A DNA stretch of 64,000 bases from Arthrobacter gallicola (GCF_014836775.1 NZ_JACSQD010000001.1:293038-357037); one strand, 5' to 3'; numbered from the stretch's first letter, positions 37,310-46,336 are shown. A program made the numbers and translations. Notes: generated by a model not told the origin, from the sequence alone.

Positions 37310-38626
37310 CTACCTGACCTGCCGGCGGGCACCTTTCCGGGCCCGCCTGCGGTGGGCATAAATCCTGGCCCGGTCGCTGGACAGGGCCAGGAGGATCAGG
37401 ACGTCGAGGGCGTACGCTGGGCGCTCACCCTGCAGGGTGCCGGGACCGCCGCTGACGAAGGAGATGCCCTGCAGCAGGATGGAGACCGTGCTGAAGGCCA
37501 TGGCTGTCAACCTGGCCCAGTTGCTTCCGCGGAGGATCAGCACGGCCAGGGCTGCTTCAATGCAGGCAAAGAGCACCAAAGCCGTGCCGATGGGAACGTA
37601 GGCTTCGGTGGCATCCAATACCTGCTGGTCCTGCCCCATTAGGTCGCCTATCCAGGTGCCCTCAGCCGAGCCGCTCAGCAGCAGACCGGAGACTGCGAGT
37701 GCTGCGATCATCCGGAGCAGCACCAGGGCGGATCCCACAATTGTGGGCGCGGGCAGCCGGTCGCGGCTGTCCGCCGGGGCCGTCACGGGTTCAGCCGGCC
37801 TGGGCAGGGCGCGCAGGTCCACGATCGGGAGATCGCCGTCGGTCTGAATTGTGTCTCCGCCGCCGTTGCGGGAGTGATAACCGGTGGAGTAGTCCTTGAT
37901 CACATGCACGGACGCTGCCGGTGACGTCCGGGTCACGGTATCGAGGACGTGGTCCCGTTCCTGGTCCACATTGGGACTGATCCGGTGGGTGACCTGAAGC
38001 GTGAAGTAGGAAAGTCCGACGGCGCGGTCATAGGAGGCGGCAGCGAGCCAGTCCACGGCGATGCCGCCGGGCAGCATCCATCCCTGCGGGCACTTCCAGA
38101 AGCGGATGTGGTGCCGCCGGCCGGGGGTGCCGTCCACTTCCTGCTGGTAGGCGAAGTCCTCCTGCCGGTCGAACAGCAGCAGGGGACTGACGGGCGCGGC
38201 GTCGTAGCTTCGGCGAAGCACAGTGGAGGTGATGATGCGCCAGCTGCTGGCCAGGTTAACCGGATCTGCCTCGGTCCACCCGGCCCGGACCATGGCATCA
38301 CGCAGCTGGTCGGTTTCGCCCAGGAACGCCAGATTTACCGGGTCGCCGAAGAGGCCGTCACTGGTCCGGGTACGGCCCATGAAGTAGTTGGGAACATAGA
38401 TCCGGGTCAGGATCCGGTGCAGGCGGGGCAGCACCAAATAGGCGAGGGCGGCCCAGAAAACAATCAGGAACCAGATGCGCTGCCAGCTCAGGCTCTCATC
38501 TAGGAGCTGGAAGGCGAACCAGACGGCCGCGATTCCGCCGAAAACAAAGAACGCCCAATCCAGGACGGTGGCCGAAACCGGCGGGTCGGCGTCGTTGTCC
38601 GCGGGTGCTGTACCGCTCTGCGTCAT
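37310..38626 (-). CDS. LssY-C-domain-like membrane protein
   Basis: A 438-residue protein. Two N-terminal membrane segments (about residues 20-70) precede an LssY C-terminal-like domain (GDPVNLAFLGETDQLRDAMVRAGW near 93, HIRFWK, GGIAVDWLAAASYDRAVG and the following DHVLDTV). Four further hydrophobic segments fill the C-terminal third, ending in an Arg/Lys-rich tail. Function unknown; the family is known from phospholipid-phosphatase-like LssY. ATG 38626 follows GGGAGGTGA. Same direction as the CotH/VTC/DUF4956 genes with a 105-base gap, so it may be upstream in the same operon. Confidence 0.78.
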   Translation of the reverse strand: MTQSGTAPADNDADPPVSATVLDWAFFVFGGIAAVWFAFQLLDESLSWQRIWFLIVFWAALAYLVLPRLHRILTRIYVPNYFMGRTRTSDGLFGDPVNLAFLGETDQLRDAMVRAGWTEADPVNLASSWRIITSTVLRRSYDAAPVSPLLLFDRQEDFAYQQEVDGTPGRRHHIRFWKCPQGWMLPGGIAVDWLAAASYDRAVGLSYFTLQVTHRISPNVDQERDHVLDTVTRTSPAASVHVIKDYSTGYHSRNGGGDTIQTDGDLPIVDLRALPRPAEPVTAPADSRDRLPAPTIVGSALVLLRMIAALAVSGLLLSGSAEGTWIGDLMGQDQQVLDATEAYVPIGTALVLFACIEAALAVLILRGSNWARLTAMAFSTVSILLQGISFVSGGPGTLQGERPAYALDVLILLALSSDRARIYAHRRRARKGARRQVR

Positions 38627-38721
38627 AGGCACACAGTCACCTCCCGCGGGGAGGGGAGTCAACCCTGGCCGGGCCTATTGGCCGATTCCCACCAGTCCCA
38701 CCCTGAAACGCCGCTTTCTGC

Positions 38722-40641
38722 TTAGGCGGGCAGGAAGATGCCGGACAGGAATTCATCCAATTCCGTGTAGGCATCCAGCGGCAGCACGTGGGCGACGTAC
38801 TGGTCCGGGCGCACCAGGACGAGTGCTCCCTGCGCGCGGTCGATGCCACGGGCGTCGAAGATGTCCTCCGACTTCGGATCCGGAGTGAACATCTTCTCGT
38901 AGTCGACAAGCCCGAACGGGCCCTTCCGCGGCAGCAGGGAGGCAGGCATCTCGTTCAGCATCAGGTCCCGGTGGTGCTGCTGGAACACGGCCCGGACATC
39001 AAACACGGCGTCCGGGTCGGCGGCTTGCGGCGTAAACCGGCGGATGGGAGAGTCCGCTGATTCCAAGTGCCGGCAAAGTGCTGCGAGCCGGGAACCGGAT
39101 TCCGTGGGGGCCGCGGCGTCGGCAAAGGCATACAGCCGCCAGCGTCCGTCGGCCTCCGCCGTGTGCCCGAGGCCGAGCGGTTTGGCATCGGCCAGCCGGA
39201 GCACCGGTGCCGAGTAGAACCGCTCGCCAACCGGGAAGCCCTTGGCCAGGTGCTCGTGGGTGTCGATCCCGGTGATCAGGTTCGGTGGATAGTCGGTGGC
39301 GAATCCCGCCGTGAACCGTCCTGCTTCCACAAACTGCCGTTCCACTTCCGCCGGGTCCACACCGTCCTGGTCGGGCGCGTCCGGATCCTTGGGCTTCGAG
39401 CTCATGGTCTTGGACCAGCGGGTGTCGAAGTCGATGAGTTCCTGGGCGATGGCCTGGCGTTCACCGGTGTAGGTGTCCAGCAGGCTGGCCGGGCTGCGGC
39501 CTTCCAGGACGGCAGCGAGTTTCCAGCCGAGGTTGAAGCCGTCCTGCATGGACACGTTCATGCCCTGGCCGGCTTTCGCGCTGTGCGTGTGGCAGGCATC
39601 CCCGGCAATAAAGACCCGCGGACTGCGGCTGCCGCGCTCAGCGGCGGGAACGTCGTCGAACCGGTCCGCGACCCGCTGGCCAACCTCATACACCGACCAC
39701 CAGGCGACGTCCTTAACATCCAGGGTGTAGGGGTGCAGCACGTTCTGCGCGGTCTGGATGATGTGGTCCACGGTGAACCGGCTGCGGGCCTGGCGGTCCG
39801 CCGGGTCCAGGTCGCCCAGGTCCACGTAGAAGCGGGTCAGGTAGCCGCCCTCCCGTGGGATCAGCAGGATATTGCCGCCGCCGGCGGACTGGATCGCGGC
39901 CTTTAGCCGAATATCGGGGAAGTCGGTGACCGCCAGGACGTCCATAACGCCCCAGGCGTGGTTGCGGGCATCACCGGAGAGCTCGACGCCGATCGACTTC
40001 CGGACGGCGCTGCGGGCGCCGTCGCAGCCCACCACGTACTTGGCCTTTACCATGAGGGGAGCTCCGCCGTCGTCCCCGTTTTCAGTGGTCCGCTGCAGGG
40101 TAGCCGTGACCGGGTACTCGCCGCTGTCCGCCATCGCAACGCTGACGGCTTCCAGCCCGTAGTCCGGAACCAGCCGGCTGGGGGAGTTACGCATCCGTTC
40201 CAGCAGGAAGTCCTGCATCCGGGCCTGGTTCACGATGACGTGCGGATACTCGGACAAGCCGTCGGCCACGTCCTGCACCCGGCCGCTGCGGACAATACTG
40301 CTGCGGTCAGTGGCACCGGGCCGCCAGAAGGAGGTCTCATTGACCCAGTAGGCTTCCCGGAGCAGCCGCTCGGCGAGGCCGAACGCGTTGAACATTTCCA
40401 CCGTGCGGCAGGCGACGCCGTCCGCCTGGCCCTTCTCCAGCGCCCCGCTGCGGCGTTCCACGATGCGGGTGGTGATGCCGGGGAACTCGGCCAGCTGGGC
40501 AGCAAGGACCAGGCCGGCCGGGCCGGTGCCTACGATCAGGACATCAACTTCGGCGGGCAACTCGGCGGCATGCTCACGGCCGGGTGCTGCCGGTCGGATG
40601 TCGGGATCGCCGGGGCGGTAGCCGTCGGAATAGAACTGCAC
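38722..40641 (-). CDS. FAD-dependent aromatic hydroxylase (phenol 2-monooxygenase / 3-hydroxybenzoate 4-monooxygenase type)
   Basis: A 639-residue flavoprotein, the length of MobA-type 3-hydroxybenzoate 4-monooxygenase. FAD-binding VGTGPAGLVLAAQL at residues 38-51; FAD-ribose motif FIAGDACHTHSAKAGQGMN near 320; C-terminal thioredoxin-like domain. It hydroxylates a phenolic acid with NAD(P)H and O2; the exact substrate is uncertain. GTG 40641 follows AGGAG; upstream in-frame codons lack a site. Downstream of an IclR-type regulator gene in the same direction. Confidence 0.88.
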   Translation of the reverse strand: MQFYSDGYRPGDPDIRPAAPGREHAAELPAEVDVLIVGTGPAGLVLAAQLAEFPGITTRIVERRSGALEKGQADGVACRTVEMFNAFGLAERLLREAYWVNETSFWRPGATDRSSIVRSGRVQDVADGLSEYPHVIVNQARMQDFLLERMRNSPSRLVPDYGLEAVSVAMADSGEYPVTATLQRTTENGDDGGAPLMVKAKYVVGCDGARSAVRKSIGVELSGDARNHAWGVMDVLAVTDFPDIRLKAAIQSAGGGNILLIPREGGYLTRFYVDLGDLDPADRQARSRFTVDHIIQTAQNVLHPYTLDVKDVAWWSVYEVGQRVADRFDDVPAAERGSRSPRVFIAGDACHTHSAKAGQGMNVSMQDGFNLGWKLAAVLEGRSPASLLDTYTGERQAIAQELIDFDTRWSKTMSSKPKDPDAPDQDGVDPAEVERQFVEAGRFTAGFATDYPPNLITGIDTHEHLAKGFPVGERFYSAPVLRLADAKPLGLGHTAEADGRWRLYAFADAAAPTESGSRLAALCRHLESADSPIRRFTPQAADPDAVFDVRAVFQQHHRDLMLNEMPASLLPRKGPFGLVDYEKMFTPDPKSEDIFDARGIDRAQGALVLVRPDQYVAHVLPLDAYTELDEFLSGIFLPA

Positions 40642-40684
40642 TGTTGCTCCTGCTGGTCGGCGGGTCCGTCCTTGGACCCGGGTC

Positions 40685-40710
40685 TTGGAAGCGCCGCGCA
40701 GGCGCTCCAA
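40685..40710. promoter_or_regulatory. Inverted repeat in the leader of the hydroxylase gene
   Basis: TTGGAAGCGCC (40685-40695) and GGCGCTCCAA (40701-40710) match apart from one extra A. It lies between the regulator's stop and the hydroxylase start, 44 bases upstream of that start. It could be an IclR operator or an RNA stem. Confidence 0.5.
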
Positions 40711-40767
40711 CAACCCTAGTGATCCAGCCGACATTTCCGGCAGAAGATTCCGCAGAGCAGAATGCAG

Positions 40768-41544
40768 CTACAGGCGTCCCTGCGTTTCCAGCTCCAGGCG
40801 CAGGGCAGCGCAGCAGGTCAGGAGCGCCTCCACAGCGGCCGGGTCCTGGATCTGCCGGGCCCGGGACAGGGGTGCGCTGATGGACAGTGCCAGGGCCGCC
40901 GGCCGGTTTCCGGACGCCAGCGGGGCGCCGACCGCCGCGAGGTCCGGTTCGGTCCGGCCGAGGTTGACGGCGAAGCCGCGGCTGCGGACGTCCCTGAGTT
41001 CTGCCTGCAGCTCCTGCATTTCGGCTGCCGTGAGGGCGGAGCCGCCATGCGGGGGCTGGCGGGCGCACACCGCGGAGACCATCTCATCCGGAAGCGTGGA
41101 AAGGATGGCTTTCCCGGCGGCGGAGACATGGGCCGGGAGGATAGTTCCTGCGCGGTTGCCGACCCGCAGCAGCTGCGGACCTTCGACAGTCGCCAGGTAA
41201 CGTGCCGTGGCACCGACCCGTTCCACCAGGTTCACGGTTTCCTGGACCCTGGCGGCCAGTGCCTCCAGATGCGGCCGGGCCGCAGCGACCAGGGCCCGCT
41301 CCGCTCCGACGGCAGGTTCGGGGTGAAGGGCCGGTCCGGCGCAGTACCGGTGCTGATCGTCCTGCAGCGCGAATCCCCGGTAGACGAGCGTGGACATCAA
41401 CCGGTGTGCGGTGGAAGGTGCGACGCCGAGGGCCTTTGCTGCCTGCCCGATGCGCAGCCACTCGGTTTCCTGCAGAAGGAGGATCAGCTGCAGCGCCCTG
41501 TCCACGGAGTCGACGGCGTAGCCGGGCTTCTTGACGATCCGCAT
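40768..41544 (-). CDS. IclR-family transcriptional regulator
   Basis: About 258 residues. N-terminal winged helix (residues 8-60: ALQLILLLQETEWLRIGQAAKALGVAPSTAHRLM) and C-terminal effector domain with SAAGKAILSTLP near 142 and PLASGNRPAALALSIS near 210. ATG 41544 or GTG 41553 could start it; neither has a strong ribosome site. Most likely regulates the aromatic hydroxylase downstream, as IclR proteins do in aromatic catabolism. Confidence 0.9.
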   Translation of the reverse strand: MRIVKKPGYAVDSVDRALQLILLLQETEWLRIGQAAKALGVAPSTAHRLMSTLVYRGFALQDDQHRYCAGPALHPEPAVGAERALVAAARPHLEALAARVQETVNLVERVGATARYLATVEGPQLLRVGNRAGTILPAHVSAAGKAILSTLPDEMVSAVCARQPPHGGSALTAAEMQELQAELRDVRSRGFAVNLGRTEPDLAAVGAPLASGNRPAALALSISAPLSRARQIQDPAAVEALLTCCAALRLELETQGRL

Positions 41545-41620
41545 GTTCTGCACAGCAGAATCATAGCCCCTGGGTCCGACAGGGGGCTTCGCACTGCCGC
41601 GTGTGCGCTTCCTTACTTAA

Positions 41621-41667
41621 TTAGTTGTCTGAAGCAACTAGTTTATATAGTTGACCTAAATCAACTA
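41621..41667 (+). promoter_or_regulatory. Promoter with two MarR-type operators before the DHA2 exporter
   Basis: TAGTTG/CAACTA occurs twice as inverted repeats: 41622-41627 with 41635-41640, and 41648-41653 with 41662-41667 (the second extends to TAGTTGA/TCAACTA). A promoter TTAGTT, 17-base gap, TATATA fits at 41621-41626 and 41644-41649, so one site lies in the spacer and one overlaps the start region. This is a repressor layout for the MarR protein encoded downstream. Confidence 0.82.
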
Positions 41668-41682
41668 CCAAGCAGGAGCCAG

Positions 41683-43488
41683 ATGCCGCCCGCAGAACCC
41701 ACCCCGGCGAAAACGCCGAAAAAGAACTCCCCAGCAAAAGCGCCCAAGCGCACCGTCTCGCCCGACGGCACCATGACGAAACGTCAGGTGCTGGAAGCCC
41801 TCTCGGGGCTGCTGATGGGCATGTTCGTTTCGATTCTCGCCGGAACCGTGGTTTCCACGTCGCTTCCGCTGATCATCTCGGACCTCAATGGCGACCAGGC
41901 CGCCTACACCTGGGTGGTAACGAGCACACTGCTCGCGACCACCGTGTCCACGCCGCTGTGGGGCAAGTTCGCCGACCTCTTTAACCGCAAGCTGCTGATC
42001 CAGCTTGCGCTCGGGGTTTTTGTGCTCGGCTCCGCCCTGGCCGGGTTCTCCCAGGACACCGGCACGCTGATTGTGTTCCGCGTGCTTCAGGGCCTCGGCG
42101 CCGGCGGTATGGCAGCACTGAGCCAGATCATCATGGCGGACATCATCAGCCCGCGTGACCGCGGTAAGTATGCCGGCCTGTTTGGTGCGGTGATGGCCGT
42201 CGGAACCGTCGGCGGACCGCTCCTTGGCGGCGTCGTCACTGATGCCATTGGCTGGCGCTGGAACTTCTTTATCGCCCTGCCGGTCGCCATCGCGGCGATC
42301 ACCCTGCTGCAGCTGACGCTTCACCTGCCCAAACACCCCAAGCGCAAGGTCCACATCGACTACCTGGGTGCTGTCCTGATCGCCGGCGGCGTATCGCTGC
42401 TGATGATCTGGGTGACGCTGGCAGGAAACCAGTTCGGCTGGGCCTCCCTGGCCTCGTTCCTGATGGTCGCCGCTTCCGCAGTGCTGCTTATTGCCGCCGT
42501 GCTGGTGGAATTCAAGTCCCCGGAACCGATCATCCCGCTGTCCATGTTCAAGAACCGCACCTTCACGCTCGCCGTCGTGGCCAGCATCTCCGTTGGTGTC
42601 TCCATGTTCGGCACGTCAGTGTTCCTGGCCCAGTACATGCAGCTTGCCCGTGGCGCCACCCCGACCCAGTCCGGCCTGCTGACCATTCCGATGATGGCCG
42701 GTCTGCTGATCGCTTCAACACTGTTTGGTACGGTCATCAGCCGCACCGGCAAGTGGAAGGCCATCATGGTCTCCGGCGCCGTCCTGACGGTGGTCGGAAC
42801 CGCACTGCTGAGTACCCTGGATTACCAGACCAACCTGGTGCTGGTGGGCATCTACATGGCCGTCCTGGGGGCCGGCCTGGGCATGCTGATGCAGAACCTG
42901 GTGCTGGTGGTCCAGAACTCGATCGAGGTCAAAAACCTCGGCGTGGCTACCAGCTCCGTGACGTTCTTCCGCAGCCTTGGCGGCACCGTGGGTGTCTCGG
43001 TCCTCGGTTCGGTCCTCGGCACCATCGTGTCCTCCCAGATCAAGGACGGCATCGGCGGCCTGTCTCCCGCCGATCAGGCAGCCGCAGCCGCGGCCCTGGG
43101 CAGCGGAACGATCCCCAAGGTCTCCGAACTGCCGGGAGCCATCGCGGCCCTGGTGGAAAGCGCCTATGGCGTGGGTGTCGGCTCGGTGTTCCTGTACAGT
43201 GTGCCGCTGGCCATCGTCACTCTGATCGGCGTCATCTTCCTGCCGAACGCCCAGCTTGGCCGGCAGAACGCCGTGCAGCTGAAGAACGCTGCTGCCGCGG
43301 CTCCGGCTGCGGCGGGCGCCGGTGCTGCTGCCGCTGAATCTCCGGCACCGTCCCAGGACGGGCATTCGGAGACGGAAGAGGCGCTGCCGGAAGGGTTTGC
43401 GCTGAGTGCCGCTGCCACGGGTTCCGTGGCCATGGTGGACCCGAACTCGCCGGTGAATCCGGCGCATGGGGAGCCGGGAGCAAAGTGA
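41683..43488 (+). CDS. MFS exporter, DHA2 (EmrB/QacA) family
   Basis: A 601-residue protein with about fourteen membrane segments. Motifs: GKFADLFNRKLLI after segment 2 and GAVMAVGTVGGPLLGGVV (DHA motif C). Both termini are unusual: a Pro/Lys-rich N-terminal 30 residues, and a roughly 70-residue Ala-rich tail. ATG 41683 follows AGCAGGAG; the frame is open further upstream, but only because it crosses the IclR gene. It overlaps the marR gene by 4 bases. Confidence 0.92.
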   Translation: MPPAEPTPAKTPKKNSPAKAPKRTVSPDGTMTKRQVLEALSGLLMGMFVSILAGTVVSTSLPLIISDLNGDQAAYTWVVTSTLLATTVSTPLWGKFADLFNRKLLIQLALGVFVLGSALAGFSQDTGTLIVFRVLQGLGAGGMAALSQIIMADIISPRDRGKYAGLFGAVMAVGTVGGPLLGGVVTDAIGWRWNFFIALPVAIAAITLLQLTLHLPKHPKRKVHIDYLGAVLIAGGVSLLMIWVTLAGNQFGWASLASFLMVAASAVLLIAAVLVEFKSPEPIIPLSMFKNRTFTLAVVASISVGVSMFGTSVFLAQYMQLARGATPTQSGLLTIPMMAGLLIASTLFGTVISRTGKWKAIMVSGAVLTVVGTALLSTLDYQTNLVLVGIYMAVLGAGLGMLMQNLVLVVQNSIEVKNLGVATSSVTFFRSLGGTVGVSVLGSVLGTIVSSQIKDGIGGLSPADQAAAAAALGSGTIPKVSELPGAIAALVESAYGVGVGSVFLYSVPLAIVTLIGVIFLPNAQLGRQNAVQLKNAAAAAPAAAGAGAAAAESPAPSQDGHSETEEALPEGFALSAAATGSVAMVDPNSPVNPAHGEPGAK

Positions 43489-43976
43489 GTCAGCTCGAGC
43501 TGACCCGGGAGCAGGCGCTGCAGGAGGTCGAGGACAGTCTGCGGCGGCTCACCGAGCTGGTGCGGGCGCGGATGCGCGCGGCGGCAAAGGATGTAGATCC
43601 GTGCCTCTCCCTGTTCGGACTGAAGATGCTGCAGCTGCTCAAGGGCGTGGGTCCGCTGCACCCGGGAGCGGCTGCCGAGATGCTGATGGTGGATAAGAGT
43701 GTCATCAGCCGTCAGTCCCGTCAGCTCGAGGAGCTGGGTCTGATCGAGGTGCAGCCGGACCCCCAGGACGGACGTGCCCGGCTGCTGGTGCTGACGCCGG
43801 CTGCGAAGGAACGGGTCACTGCCGTCCGGACCGGGATCATGCTGGACCCCCGGGTGCTGGGCTCCTGGACGGTCGAGGAGCTGCACGAGTTCGCCGGATA
43901 TCTCACCCGGCTCGGCCGCAGCGGGGAACCGGCGGCCGCGGCCGCGGGCGTGTCCGCGCTGGCGGAGGTGCGCTAA
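43485..43976 (+). CDS. MarR-family repressor
   Basis: A 163-residue regulator. The winged helix (about residues 50-110) has PLHPGAAAEMLMVDKSVISRQSRQLEELGLI and the wing DPQDGRARLLVLT. It is translationally coupled (GTGA) to the DHA2 exporter, and two matching inverted repeats lie at the exporter promoter, so it very probably represses this operon. Confidence 0.93.
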   Translation: MSQLELTREQALQEVEDSLRRLTELVRARMRAAAKDVDPCLSLFGLKMLQLLKGVGPLHPGAAAEMLMVDKSVISRQSRQLEELGLIEVQPDPQDGRARLLVLTPAAKERVTAVRTGIMLDPRVLGSWTVEELHEFAGYLTRLGRSGEPAAAAAGVSALAEVR

Positions 43977-44012
43977 GCGCCTACCCGGACCACGCACGGT
44001 CCACACTGGATG

Positions 44013-44048
44013 GCAACAGGCCGGTACCCTCGGGTGCCGGCCTGTTGG
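44013..44048 (+). terminator. Terminator after the marR gene
   Basis: CAACAGGCCGG (44014-44024) pairs perfectly with CCGGCCTGTTG (44037-44047), with an inner TACCC/GGGTG extension. It lies 37 bases after the marR stop. The 345 bases from 43977 to 44321 otherwise show no gene. Confidence 0.8.
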
Positions 44049-44321
44049 CGTCCCAGGACCTGGCACGACGTGGCCGGGGCGTTTCCAGGGTCAGGGAGAG
44101 TCGCACACCCAAGAGTTGCGGCCCATCCCTATCTGGCACATGAATTCGGGGTCGTTCACCCCTCCTTCACCCAAAGCGAAAGAGAAACCGACTACCAGGA
44201 ACGCCACAGATATGGCCATAATGAGCCAAAATCGTTTCCAATTGATGTGGCAACCTCCTTGATGCTGACTGTTAAATCAAAAACGCATTGCCAGCCGTCT
44301 TCGGCTCGTGGGGCACTGGGC

Positions 44322-44552
44322 CTACTGGCCTTTTCCCTTGTGGTTTCGCCGATAGACGGATCTGACGCCATAGATGATCAATAGGGTGCCAGGGATGCCG
44401 ACCAAGCGTGAGCCTTCAGGAACAATAAGCCAGATCAGAACCGTGGCTACGACAGAGCAAACAAACGCGATAGCAATCTTTCTGAGAAGCCTCACTTCTT
44501 CCTCCGCTTCACTATTGTCTGTGAGGACGTCTGCCGCGATGCCAAGGGCCAC
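44322..44552 (-). CDS. Hypothetical small membrane protein
   Basis: 76 residues, beginning with GTG at 44552 behind a distant AGGAGG. An acidic N-terminal 25 residues precedes two membrane segments (about 25-45 and 50-66) and a basic tail RRNHKGKG. Not recognised. It sits alone at the left edge of the gene-poor segment. Confidence 0.6.
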   Translation of the reverse strand: MALGIAADVLTDNSEAEEEVRLLRKIAIAFVCSVVATVLIWLIVPEGSRLVGIPGTLLIIYGVRSVYRRNHKGKGQ

Positions 44553-44778
44553 ATCAATTGCACATCCTCCTACAGTGATACGGCGAGGCCTTCAGCCGCT
44601 CGATGACGGGCAGTCTCTGGGCATCGTTTCGGCCGTAGGTGAGCTGAATGCTACCCCAACGGTGCCGACTGTCAGCCGGCGGTGAACCGGTAGCCTCCGG
44701 GCGTCGTAGGTATAGGTGTAGGTCGCCGGTGTGGGGCCGCCCTCCTCAAGTCCCACCTCTATCCGGGCCAGAACGGCA

Positions 44779-45093
44779 TCAGGTCCCGGTCGAGGTAGCG
44801 AGCCGGAGTCGCAATCCAGTGGGCATCAGGCCCACGAGGCGGCGCATCATCCGGTTCGGGGCGCCGGAAACGATGCTGACCGGTACGCGTCGCCGGTCAA
44901 GAGCCGACATCGCCTCGGCTACCACCTGTGCTGGGGTCTGGAAGCGGGCGCCCGTGGTACTTGTACCGCTGCGCGCGAAGAACTCCGAGCTGGTCGGCCC
45001 GGGCGATACGACCATCACCCGCAACGACGAGTCGCGGAGCTCGTGTGAGAGCGCTTCGGTAAAGCGGATAACAAACGACTTCGCAGCTGCGTG
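44779..45093 (-). pseudogene. C-terminal fragment of a short-chain dehydrogenase
   Basis: A 104-codon open frame starting after a TAG (45094-45096) reads HAAAKSFVIRFTEALSHEL and then MVVSPGPTSSEFF, the part of an SDR that follows the catalytic Tyr-x3-Lys. The Tyr is replaced by the stop region, and everything before it (cofactor fold, Ser, Tyr) is missing. No ribosome site. It looks like the remnant of a deleted SDR gene. A second open stretch with a degenerate coding look, on the same strand at about 44590-44778, cannot be assigned. Confidence 0.75.
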
Positions 45094-45133
45094 CTATCCA
45101 TAGACTCATCGTTTAAGAATCGTGGGGGTATTT

Positions 45134-45298
45134 ATGCGTGTAGATGGATTCGGTATCTTCGTCGTCCTCTTCATCATGTGGGTCGTGGTGCCGGCGGTTA
45201 TTGGCTTCATCCTGTACCTGATCGTCCGCCTCGGGGTGAAGCACGGGCTGCGGTCTTACGACTCCGACAAGAGCAGGAGCAAGCCTCCTGCCATGTAG
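45134..45298 (+). CDS. Hypothetical 54-residue membrane protein
   Basis: Reads MRVDGFGIFVVLFIMWVVV, then about 20 more hydrophobic residues, then a basic tail (RLGVKHGLRSYDSDKSRSK). One or two membrane segments. A G-run at 45124-45128 is the only ribosome-site candidate. The pattern of hydrophobic N-terminus with a charged tail is plausible for a real small protein, but the family is not recognised. Confidence 0.55.
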   Translation: MRVDGFGIFVVLFIMWVVVPAVIGFILYLIVRLGVKHGLRSYDSDKSRSKPPAM

Positions 45299-45727
45299 GT
45301 TTTCAAATACAAGCCCTGAACCACCACGGTGCTTTCGCGGCGCGCGCTTCATCGCGCGAGGGAGTCAGTACAAGCTGACGAAGCTGCGGTTAGTATTCAA
45401 GATTCGCGACGCGCTGTGGGTTTTCGCGCTGAGGGAACCGTAAACGGAACGCTAGGCGGCGTCATCCCTCGAGGCTAAGCGTCGCGCCGGGGGACCGGCT
45501 TGAGAGTCTGTTGCGAGTCCCGAGGGCTCCAAGCTGTCATAAACAGCAGGCTGGAAGCGGACAGACCCGGCAGCGGGAGTTGCGATTCCTTGATTCCAGA
45601 TACCGCTGCAGTCGGACCCAGTTCTCATTCCATCCTCCGTTCGGGGCACGGATAAGTGGTGCAACTCTTTGCGGGGTGGGTTCCGGGTGTCGCGGTGGGG
45701 AGCCCCTGCACGGCAACCAGTCGACTC
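45299..45727. other. Gene-free 430-base stretch
   Basis: No open frame here has a ribosome site or a plausible composition. A short plus-strand stretch around 45350-45441 reads like coding (YKLTKLRLVFKIRDALWVF) but has no start and ends at a stop, so at most it is a remnant. Short GC-rich inverted repeat GCGCGC/GCGCG near 45340-45357. Confidence 0.4.
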
Positions 45728-46096
45728 TCAGGAACAGGTCTTGAGGAACCCTGTGGCACCTGGGCGGGCCTGGAACGTGACGACGTGGCCGTCGTCGTCC
45801 CGGAAAACGGCTTGTGATCCGGACACGGCCACAGTGCCCGCCTGATAGGGGTTCCCCCACCCCGGAGGGGGATTGCCTTGGCCATCATCCAGGGGTGTCT
45901 CCGCAATGAAGAACGTGTCATCGACGCGCAGTTCCTCGATGCCACAGTGTGTGTAAAGCATGATTGGTTTGCCCGAAGTCTCTTGGACCGGCGCATCGGC
46001 GGACGCTTGGGTCTCGGGCATTGGTGGGCCTGAGCACGCGCAAAGGACGGCCAGCAGCGTAACGGTCAACAATGAGATCCTCATGTTTGTGTCCAT
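45728..46096 (-). CDS. Small lipoprotein of unknown function
   Basis: 122 residues. The signal peptide ends at a lipobox-like VLCAC (Cys about residue 21), followed by a short polar region and a domain containing HCGIEELRVDDTFFIAETP and YQAGTVAVSGSQAVFRDDDGHVVTFQ. The HCGI start is typical of a recurring actinobacterial lipoprotein type, but I cannot name it. ATG 46096 follows GGGGGCG; ATG 46084 is an alternative. Confidence 0.72.
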   Translation of the reverse strand: MDTNMRISLLTVTLLAVLCACSGPPMPETQASADAPVQETSGKPIMLYTHCGIEELRVDDTFFIAETPLDDGQGNPPPGWGNPYQAGTVAVSGSQAVFRDDDGHVVTFQARPGATGFLKTCS

Positions 46097-46336
46097 GCGA
46101 CGCCCCCAATCTCGGGTCAGGCTCACAGAATAGGTGCTGACAATACTGGCCGCCATCTTGAGCAGGCTGGGAAGCCATGTTGCGTCCGTCAGGTGGCCGG
46201 CTTGTCCATGCCAGCACCAGGGACTGGGGCGTCTGGACCACGCTCAAAGCAGACTTGGTGGCTGCGGTCCTGAAAAGCGCCGGCAAACCTGACTAACACT
46301 GTCCAGTTGTCCCGCGCGGGGATTCCCTTCGCGCGT

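Noticed and set aside
40762..43488. A 908-codon version of the DHA2 exporter
   Set aside because: The extension crosses the IclR gene in antisense, and the exporter has its own promoter, operators and AGGAG before 41683.
45452..45664. 70-codon minus-strand open frame
   Set aside because: No ribosome site, random composition, no similarity recognised.
46177..46296. 39-codon plus-strand open frame reading MLRPSGGRLVHASTRDWGVW
   Set aside because: It has a coding look and could be the tail of a lost gene, but it has no ribosome site and is too short to support.
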